The notes under the pieces were generated by a model. It did not search any database. It had not been told where the DNA came from and was given only the letters and a program-made list of their open reading frames with translations. DNA of 64,000 nt, taken from contig JBHGNT010000007.1 of the NCBI GenBank assembly GCA_043228905.1, positions 6,758,001-6,822,000 on the forward strand, given 5' to 3'. The DNA comes from Azolla caroliniana. Taxonomy: Eukaryota; Polypodiophyta. Positions 56,611-64,000 of the stretch are shown here, one piece after another. Made by a program: the position numbers and the translations under genes. Position 1 is the stretch's first letter. Every line of letters begins with the position of its first letter.

Positions 56611-57149
56611 CCAAAAGACATTTCCCCATGTAAATTCTGATATTGTATGTCCATATTGTAAATTAGTTTACTGCAAAGTCTTTACTGTACATGCAAACAA
56701 TTGATAATGATCTTTGAAGTTTTTGGTTTTCCTAAATATGTATGACCTTCGAAAGTTTTGGTGACTAAAATTTTGAGATCTTTGAAGTTCTACTCGCTTT
56801 AGAAAATTGGGTTAGGCTAGATGGAAGTAGGGTTACAAACTTGGGTCAGGTTAGCGGGGTTATAAACTTTGGTTGAGTGAGATGCAAGTAGCCTTATTGG
56901 AAAATTGAATTGGCTTGGGGACATGTTAGAAAAAATAATCAATTAGGTTAGAACATAGTGCCGGGTTGAAACTGACAGAGGCAGGAACAAAGCCGGGTTA
57001 GATGTGATAGATGGTTGATAGAGAGCCAGGTTAGAAATGGACACACGGTTTAGGTAGATAATTATCAGACGTTTTGCAGAATTCACGAGAGTATCGAAGC
57101 CATTCTACCAAGTCGATTTAATATTTAGCTACAAATAGACACAAGCATG

Positions 57150-57160
57150 TAATGTATGTA

Positions 57161-57207
<47 letters not shown>

Positions 57208-57380
57208 GTGTGTCACATGTGTGTATGTATGTATGTGTCACATGTGTGTATGTATGTATGTATGTATGTATGTATGTGTCACATGTGGGTATGTATGTAT
57301 GTGTCACATGTGTGTATGTATGTATGTATGTGTCACATGTGTGTATGTATGTATGTATGTATGTATGTATGTATGTATGA
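57150..57380. repeat. (TG)n/(TATG)n compound microsatellite
   Basis: Tracts of TG and TATG interrupted by five TGTCACATGTG units. Frames here encode only Cys-Met-Tyr-Val runs and are not genes. Confidence 0.95.
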
Positions 57381-57440
57381 GTCCGTGGTGTCTAACTACT
57401 ACCAAATATTAAAGAGGGCAAGTGAGGGAATCGCGGAGAG

Positions 57441-57487
57441 GGACGGTGCAAGTCGCTAGATGAGGGCGCGTGCGATCTGCACCGTCC
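57441..57487. repeat. 10-bp inverted repeat (hairpin)
   Basis: GGACGGTGCA at 57441-57450 pairs perfectly with TGCACCGTCC at 57478-57487, loop 27 nt. At the left margin of the MULE. Confidence 0.75.
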
Positions 57488-57496
57488 AATGTGGCT

Positions 57497-57708
57497 GTGG
57501 AAAAGGCGCGAAAAAGCGCGCCAATTAAAGAGGGAGCCCGTCTCACAAAAAAAGGAGCCCGTCTCATTAAAGAAGGGCTCCACTTTGTGAAAGGGAGCCC
57601 TTGTGGAAAAGGTGCGAAAAAGCGCACCAATTAAAGAGGGAGCCCGTCTCACAGAAAAAGGAGCCCGTCTCATTAAAGAAGGGCTCCACTTTGTGAAAGG
57701 GAGCCCTT
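57497..57708. repeat. 106-bp tandem duplication with GGGAGCCC motifs
   Basis: Two copies (about 57497-57602 and 57604-57708). Each has GGCGCGAAAAAGCGCGCC or its variant, GAGGGAGCCCGTCTCA, a second GAGCCCGTCTCATTAAAGAA, then GGGCTCC and GGGAGCCCTT. Confidence 0.85.
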
Positions 57709-57728
57709 CTCATTAGTTTGAGGGAAGT

Positions 57729-57900
57729 ATAAAAAGCCTTTTTCTGTCATTTTTTTCCTGTTTTCAAACAAGAAGCGTGAGCTTTAGGGTTTAGGGTTTT
57801 TGAGCGCGCCGCACCACCTGTTGTTTGGCAGCACCTGTTGCAGACATCTTCCGTGAGGCACAACACCGGTTGTCCGCGAGCACCTGCAATCTAGAGGTAG
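57729..57900 (+). promoter_or_regulatory. promoter/leader of ULP1-like gene
   Basis: TATAAAAA at 57729-57736. About 50 nt downstream TTTAGGGTTTAGGGTTT (57783-57799) is a double telo-box. A 5' splice site CTAGAG/GTAGGT near 57896 and an acceptor TTTGTATAG just before the ATG at 58757 suggest an intron of about 860 bp in the leader. Confidence 0.5.
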
Positions 57901-57990
57901 GTATCATATTCCTTCTATTAGGTTTAGGGTTTTATTAGGTATCATATTCCTTCTATTAGGTTTAGGTTTTATTCCATGTCATAAAAACCA
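57897..57990. repeat. 45-bp tandem duplication in leader intron
   Basis: GGTATCATATTCCTTCTATT AGGTTTAGG occurs twice in succession (near 57900 and 57938). Confidence 0.75.
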
Positions 57991-58756
57991 TCAACCTAAT
58001 ATGGATGATTGCTTGAACCTAATATGATTTTATTCCTTCTATTGTGTCTTCAAGCAATCAACCATGGTTTTGAGTAGACATGGAATAAAAATAATACTTG
58101 TCTATGTGTATTCAAGCAATCATCATCCATATTAGGTTTGAATGTCATTATTTGAATGCTTGAATTTGCTCATGTGATTCATGCATTATTGGGCTTTTTT
58201 ATGCCCACATTTAGAGGTCAAATCTCAAATCTTGTATACATTCTTTGCGATGGCTTGACCCCAAATAATAATAATGTAATGAATGCCTTACTAAAAAAAG
58301 TTGTGTGCTATGTAAGTCTACGTAAGTATGTTTTAAGTTGGAAGTAAAACGTTGTGTCCATTATAGTATTCTAAATGATAAATGATAAATTCTTGCTGAA
58401 TGAAATTAGGATTCTCCATGAAGACCAACTATTTGTCATGAACTCATGAACTATGACTATGATTTAAATACGTATCATTATTATGGCTATCTCCCTTAAT
58501 TTAGAATGTGCCCTCTATGTATATATATTACAAAAACTAAAATAAAAACTGCAAGTAGCATTCATGAATTTTAAATTATTGACATTGATATGTTAGAATT
58601 TGTTAAGATTGATCTATTTTTTGAAATCATTGACAATTTTTGTCCATTTCAAAATCCTTAACACTAATGTATTGTGTAGAAACAATAGGATAGACTCAAG
58701 TATTCTTGAATTTAAAGACAAACATATGGTAATGTTTTGGCATGTGTTTTGTATAG

Positions 58757-60778
58757 ATGGCTAGTCGGTCCAAGACCTTCATAGACTTTGATGCGGATTG
58801 GGGTGAAACAATACCCTATGAAGGGAGGTATGGCATGAATCATTTCTCAACTTTATATTGTGTATAAATAGTGATGTTTGTGTGCTAACTTGAATGATGG
58901 TTTTGGGTTTTTGTAAGAAAGGGTGCTAGGTGCCCCAAATCCAACAATATGGATGCTGAAAACATCATTACTGAAGACTCGAACATGGATACGAACCCCA
59001 TACATGACGTGGGGCCAGGTGTTGAAGATATCAGTGTAAATGGTGAGTTGATGTACATTCTTATAATCATTATTGAAGTAAGTATATATTGGGTTTTTCT
59101 AATGCAAATGTCACACCATTGTTGTAGTGGACCCCATGTCCCTCTTCAAGGCGGGAAGAGACTCAACAGGTATCAAATGTCGCACATGTATCGTTGGAGA
59201 TTCATGTAGAAAAGAGGTACGATGGTTTCGCAAAAAAGTTGACATGGAGGCTCACTTACAGAAGGCACATGGCATCCGTGTAGTACTGCCTCGAGGGCTA
59301 AAGATAGAAGAAGAAGAGCAATCGACCTCCATGAGGAGTACAGCCACGTCATTCTTCAGCCACTACGAAAGACAACGATCAATAAAACGTTTTTTGGATC
59401 CGGAGCTAAAGTACAACAGGTCACGCCAATCACACATGAGGAAGTTGAGGACAAGAGCGATTAAGATCTTCAAAGCCACTCCGAACGCACTTCAAACATC
59501 CAAGGAGGCCGATTTCATTGCCCAATTCGTCAGCCAACAGATGGCCAGGTATGATGAGGGAAAGGAGCATAGGATGGCAAAATTGAAGTTGAAGATTGCG
59601 GCTGTGTCTGAAGCTTATGTAAGTAAGGTTTATGATTATGTGTGCATCTTATGTGAGTCTAAATCTAGTGTGTGAATGATTATGTGTGAATCTTATGTAT
59701 GAATTTTAGTGTAAGAATCATGGAATTCCCATGCCAGAAGATGAGACACATGTCGAGATCGATGGTGGTCAAGACCAACTGTCAGAATCGACAACCCAAC
59801 AACCAAGGAGGCCTAAAATCCAAATCCGCAAGAAAACAGTGGACCCTAGTAAGTTGTCGTTCATTACATCATCTGACACAGATGAGGGTGCGGACATTGG
59901 GATTGTCTTTATTGGTCCTGGGACAATCACAAAAACATGGGATAACACAACAAGAAAAAAGTTCACTAGGTATGCCGTTATGGTGGGGCATGAGATCAAT
60001 AGTTAACTTCATGTTTTTTTTGTAGTTACTAATCTGGCCTAATAAACAGGTTTCAGGTGGCTTGTCGACGATTAGATCTAGCGGTCTTTTTGACGGAGGT
60101 AGAACTATGTTCGTTGTGCACTGTAGGGGAGATGGCATCCACATGGATGATGACCCTCTTCCACTTATGGATGGAGTACTCGTTGCCCCCCGAGATCAAC
60201 AAGCGGTTTCATATTGTGGATCCACTATGGGTACAACTAGAAGACCAAAGTGATAAGGGTGAAGACATACTCACTCGGGTCCCTGAACGGGAATATGTCT
60301 TCATTCCAATATTGCACTCAGGGCATTGGGTGCTTTGGTTGAAGATGCGACAGACTCCTATAGGTCTCGATGCCAAGGTGAGGAGCCATATTATTTTTTG
60401 CGATCCACTAAATCATCATCCGACTGCCGGCATGAAGACATTGGGTGATTTGGTTGTACGACATATCTCTAGCGCCACACATGACCATTGCATCATCAAC
60501 AACGAGCGGTTCCAGGTATTGCATATCCCAACCCAACCTAATGGGACGGATTGTGGGTATTACGTGATGCAAACCATTCGAATGTTGGTCGAGGAGTTCA
60601 TTCAAGGATTTGAGTCTGATCAATTTGTAAGTATTTATGAGAATTGAATTTGGGCTTAGGTTGATGGCATCTTGTGGTGTAGGGTAAGGAGCAATGGTTT
60701 GGATTCGAAGATGTGCAACTCCTTCGGAAAATCATGGCAAAATGGACACGAAGGACTCTGGGCATAGGGTTATTTTAA
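58757..60778 (+). CDS. ULP1-like C48 cysteine peptidase carried by MULE
   Basis: Predicted 537 residues from six exons: 58757-58827, 58918-59042, 59128-59618, 59716-59969, 60050-60626 and 60683-60778 (TAA). All introns are GT-AG and phases agree. N-terminal third: C2H2-like finger (CRTC, then HLQKAH, encoded around 59176-59275), a basic helix-rich region, and an acidic linker. C-terminal peptidase: His in LHSGHWVLW, Asp in FCDPLN and Cys in NGTDCGYYVM, the C48 triad in order. The fold belongs to SUMO proteases; in transposons its role is unknown. An alternative acceptor at 59710 adds two residues. No stop or frameshift breaks the model, unlike the remnant at 55377. Confidence 0.82.
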
Positions 60779-60859
60779 TCACTAGCATGTTGTACTTTGT
60801 AACATCAAACATATGATCTCGATTTACTATCTCATGTGGATTGTTAACTTTTTTGTAAT

Positions 60860-61200
60860 ATCTGGTAAATAGTTGAATCTCATTTTGGTTGTATATGACT
60901 CAATTTGATGTACATTCTGGTTGTGAGTCTTATTGTGTGAATCTCATTTTGGTTGTATATGTCTTTGTTGATGTACATTCTGGTTGTGAGTCTTATTATT
61001 TGAATCTCATTTTGGTTGTATATGACTCAATTTGATGTACATTCTCATTTTTGTAATATCAAATCAATATTTGAATCTCATTTTGGTTGTAAATGACTCA
61101 ATGTGGACTCTATCTGAAAATCATTTTGTAATATCTGGTAAATAGTTGAATCTCATTATGAATCTCATTTTGAATCTCATTTTGGTTGTATATTTGGTTG
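60860..61200. repeat. degenerate tandem repeats after ULP1-like gene
   Basis: At least five occurrences of GAATCTCATTTTGGTTGTA with intervening GATGTACATTCTGGTTGTGAG, spaced about 70-90 bp. 3' flank of the peptidase gene. Confidence 0.8.
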
Positions 61201-61480
61201 TATGTTTTGGGTGTCAAAAGAATAAAACTAATAGCTTATTGACAAGTAGTCACGGCAATGGTTTTTGAGAAAGGCCAAGAAAGAGTAAGTATATAGAAAG
61301 AGTGTTGTAATCAAAGAATGTTGTTGTAGAAAGAGTAAGTATATAGAAAGAGTGCTTCGGTCCTTGTTGTAAACAATACGAAAGACATAACAAGACTCAA
61401 TGTCAATCTTATTCAAAGACATAACAAGACTCGATGTCAATCTTCTTCAAAGACATAACAAGACTCAATGTGATTAGTGT

Positions 61481-61870
61481 GGAGCTCGACTCATTCATGT
61501 TCATTAAAAAAGGGAGCCCCACTCATTAAAAAGGGAACCCGACTCTGGTAAAAAGGGAGCCCGACTGATTAATGTGGAGCTCGACTCATTCTTGTTCATT
61601 AAAAAAGGGAGCCCCACTCATTAAAAAGGGAGCCCGACTCTGGTAAAAAGGGAGCCCGACTGATTAATGTGGAGCCAGACTCATTCTTGTTCATTAAAAA
61701 AGGGAGCCCCACTCATTAAAAAGGGAGCCCGACTCTGGTAAAAAGGGAGCCCGACTCATTCATGTTCATTAAAAAAGGGAGCCCCATTCATTAAAAAGGG
61801 AGCCCGACTCTGGTAAAAAGGGAGCCCGACTGATAATGTGGAGCCCGACTCATTAAAAAAGGGAGCCCGA
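61481..61870. repeat. 95-bp minisatellite with GGGAGCCC/GAGCCCGACT motifs
   Basis: About four copies. The unit starts GTGGAGCTCGACTCATTC and carries AAAAGGGAGCCCCACTC, AGGGAGCCCGACTCTGG and AGGGAGCCCGACTGATTAA. Copies start near 61481, 61576 and 61671, followed by a variant at about 61757. Confidence 0.88.
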
Positions 61871-62044
61871 CACAGTAATAGGGAAGTGCCCAACTACGTG
61901 TAATGATGGCGTCTCAACAGTCATATTAACGACTACAGTAAATTAATTCACCAAATTCAGTAGCATGCACTAAGAGTCTTCCCATCATTCCCAATTAACC
62001 CATTCCCTTCCTTAATAGTCTATTAATCACTCGCACTCATATCA

Positions 62045-62355
62045 TTCACTCTCATTCTCGATCGTTAATCTACTACATTCATGTGAATTATTTGAATTCA
62101 TTCACTTGAATTCATTTGATTTCATTCACTTGAATTCATTTGATTTCATTCACTTCATTCACCTCAATCATTGGCATTCTTGATCATATTGTATTTGATT
62201 TCATTTGATCATATTGTAGGCCATTTGATTTCATTCACTCTCATTCTCGATCATTAATCTACTCCATTCATGTGAATTATTTGAATTCATTCACTTGAAT
62301 TCATTTGATTTCATTCACCTCAATCATTGGCATTCTTGATCATATTGTATTTGCT
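62045..62355 (+). repeat. tandem duplication upstream of transposase ATG
   Basis: CTCTCATTCTCGATC...TTAATCTAC to CAATCATTGGCATTCTTGATC occurs twice (about 62051-62188 and 62237-62350), with internal short repeats of TTCATTTGATTTCATTCAC. The second copy runs directly into the ATG at 62356, so promoter and leader were duplicated. Confidence 0.8.
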
Positions 62356-64000
62356 ATGGAGAGCACAATGCATCATGGTGTCTTCGCCATGTCAGAAGAT
62401 GAATTGGAGGATACGTCATGGTCATCCAATGCATCCGAGGACGAATTGGAGGATCCTTTTGAGTCATCAGATTCCAATCGTGAGGATGAGGTGGTCGATC
62501 CCTTCATGTATTGTTCCCCCAGGTATTTTGCATTTTCAAGAGGTACGTATAATTTGATGATTAAAGATTTATTGGGACAAGTTAAGGTAACATTGGAAGC
62601 ATTACGTGATGTCACGAGGGGAGCACCTCTTTCACTTCATGCATGGAGGCGCATGAAGAGTCGTCTCATTCTCAGGTTTGAGAGTGCAATTTACCTTAAA
62701 GCATCACCTAATCTTCAAGTCTTATACGTCGAGAAATGGAGGGAAGTAGTATTAGCGTCACATGGTGACACATCCCATCACACGTTTTCAAAGACTCTTA
62801 AAGAGTTAAAGCTAGTTTATGCGACTGATGTACGTGATTATGGCATCCCACCGGAGTATGTGAAAGCACTCATTACAAGTTGTGGTTGCCAAACGGTATT
62901 GAAGGTCGACTCGATAGAAGGTTTGGGATCAAGCATGGCCAAATATAACAAGACCCTACCCATAGAAGTGATCAAGGTAGAAACCCACCAATTAGATGAT
63001 GCGCTCACGTATTTGCAAACCAAGTACCACACACGTTTAAGGAAAGGAGTCAAGAAGGGTATGCGTGTGACTAGGTATAGTTGCCATCGTGCTGGGACAT
63101 CTCGACTTGCGTCTAATTCCACTCGACGACGCAGGTGCACACCCCGATGTGGGTGCACATTCCATGTGGATGTTAGAATCAATAATGATGTTGACATTGA
63201 GACACTTACCATTTCAATATATGGACCTCATAGTGGTCATGTACCATGTAGTAGGTCAGATGTGTACCATTTGTCAGTACACCCCAATGTCATAAGTTGT
63301 TGCAAAGATGATCTATTTGATGTTGGGTGTGCAAGGCATGTGGCACGAATGAGCATGCGTAAGGAAGCATATCATAAGTCCAAGGCTAGTCCATTAGAGC
63401 TTGTTACCTATCGGTTCTTTATGATACCAAAGGAGGTCCATAACATGGCAAATAGGTTAAAAATCGGGAGTGTCATGACTAAGGTTGATTGGGCTTTGAT
63501 GATGCAAGATGCCTATGCACTCCGAGATCTTGGGAAAGTGGCTCATGTTCAACCCTACTTGACTGGTGAACCAGGATCTCCCCCCATACAACCATTTGTC
63601 TTGATACTTCAAGATCAATGGATGTTGGAAATGTGTGAGCGGTTGACCCTAAATAACTCTTGGGCAATCGACTCGACATTTAAAACAAACCAATTCGGGC
63701 TACCATTATATGCAGCAGTTGCCCCCAACGCCATGGGAATTGGGATCCCATTATGGTACATGCTTTGTAGTTCTGATAAGGGGTCAAACCATGAGCAAGT
63801 GGCATTAGAAACTTGTTTGAGAGTCATATTCGCAAGGATGCCCATGGTGAGGCCAAATGCGATAGTGATCGATAAATGTTGGACATCATATAATGCCATA
63901 ACTAATGTGGTTGCAACAGACCGTCAATCTTGGATTGTTGTAAATGGGCAACGGTCCCAAACACATTGTCGACTTTTGTTGTGTCAGTTTCACGCCAAAA
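62356..64000 (+). CDS. MULE-type DDE transposase (3' end off-window)
   Basis: One uninterrupted frame of 548 codons from ATG 62356 to the window edge with no intron needed. An acidic N-terminus (EDELEDTSWSS repeats) is followed by a helical region. A zinc cluster lies at about residues 243-295 (C243, C261, C265, C267, then HSGH), like the FAR1/WRKY-GCM1 DNA-binding domain of MULEs. The catalytic core has D439 in AIDSTFKTNQFGLPLY and D506 in VIDKCWTSYNAI (67 residues apart), then the family's CxxH motif C544-QF-H547. The final Glu and any SWIM finger would lie beyond the window. The protein would cut and join element ends in the nucleus. It shares strand with the ULP1-like gene 1.6 kb upstream. 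The start could be later (62389, residue 12), as both are Met codons. Confidence 0.85.
   Translation, partial: MESTMHHGVFAMSEDELEDTSWSSNASEDELEDPFESSDSNREDEVVDPFMYCSPRYFAFSRGTYNLMIKDLLGQVKVTLEALRDVTRGAPLSLHAWRRMKSRLILRFESAIYLKASPNLQVLYVEKWREVVLASHGDTSHHTFSKTLKELKLVYATDVRDYGIPPEYVKALITSCGCQTVLKVDSIEGLGSSMAKYNKTLPIEVIKVETHQLDDALTYLQTKYHTRLRKGVKKGMRVTRYSCHRAGTSRLASNSTRRRRCTPRCGCTFHVDVRINNDVDIETLTISIYGPHSGHVPCSRSDVYHLSVHPNVISCCKDDLFDVGCARHVARMSMRKEAYHKSKASPLELVTYRFFMIPKEVHNMANRLKIGSVMTKVDWALMMQDAYALRDLGKVAHVQPYLTGEPGSPPIQPFVLILQDQWMLEMCERLTLNNSWAIDSTFKTNQFGLPLYAAVAPNAMGIGIPLWYMLCSSDKGSNHEQVALETCLRVIFARMPMVRPNAIVIDKCWTSYNAITNVVATDRQSWIVVNGQRSQTHCRLLLCQFHAK

Larger units (their letters stand above)
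57410..64000 (+). mobile_element. Mutator-like element with ULP1 and transposase genes (right end off-window)
   Basis: Two plus-strand genes, a spliced C48 peptidase gene and a MULE-type transposase, are preceded by terminal-looking repeats with a GGGAGCCC core (57497-57708). A related GGGAGCCC array sits between the genes (61481-61870). MULEs that carry a ULP1 peptidase are known in plants (KI/Kaonashi type). The exact left end and TSD were not found; about 57410 is a guess from where the flanking microsatellite stops. Confidence 0.7.

Noticed and set aside
57152-57459. Overlapping frames made of Cys, Met, Tyr and Val runs
   Set aside because: They are translations of the TG/TATG microsatellite in three frames.
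61481-61870. Centromeric satellite
   Set aside because: Only about four 95-bp copies, linked to a MULE and sharing its terminal motif.

Overview
This is a nuclear segment of a seed plant, most likely a flowering plant. The evidence is intron-containing plant genes (an ArfGAP of the AGD8/9/10 type and a KASH nuclear-envelope protein of the SINE1/SINE2 type), tRNA-Met-primed Ty1/copia elements with about 400-bp LTRs, a Mutator-like element carrying a C48 (ULP1) peptidase gene, tRNA-derived SINE heads, and interstitial plant telomere motifs. Species cannot be named from sequence alone. Only two host genes are evident in 64 kb; most of the rest is nested transposon sequence.

Layout. 1-7109: copia element A (+) sits inside copia element B (-), and A itself holds a solo LTR (1370-2090, TSD ATTAC). 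7110-9060: tRNA-derived repeats, a shrunken LTR of the Ty3 family found intact further on, and a BED-finger scrap. 10640-24740: a decayed LINE split by an old copia element D (11585-23535, TSD GGTGT/GGTGC). D in turn contains two related copia copies head to head (E1 + strand, E2 - strand; a long inverted repeat), a solo LTR inside E1's LTR (TSD CTTGT) and a deleted Ty3 element F. 26156-31118: complete seven-exon ArfGAP gene with related MITE-like insertions in two introns. 36863-39676: two-exon KASH gene ending in LVPT. 42964-54594: full-length copia element C (-, TSD ACATC) interrupted by a very young Ty3/gypsy chromovirus G (44704-50345, TSD GAAGG). About 57410 to the end: a two-gene Mutator-like element, with a spliced ULP1-like peptidase gene (58757-60778) and an uninterrupted transposase reading frame from 62356 that runs off the window.

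The most unusual content is in G and the terminal MULE. G has no tRNA-type primer site. Instead, 10 nt just inside its 5' LTR are complementary to the predicted start of its own RNA, which suggests Tf1-like self-priming. Its RT and integrase look closer to Tf1/sushi/Tcn1-type chromoviruses than to the usual plant clades. Its LTR also begins with an antisense tRNA-like module with good A and B boxes. Copia elements A and C share an extra charged pol extension bracketed by two identical 12-nt polypurine tracts. All intron and exon boundaries are predictions from splice consensus and protein similarity; no alignment or database search was possible.
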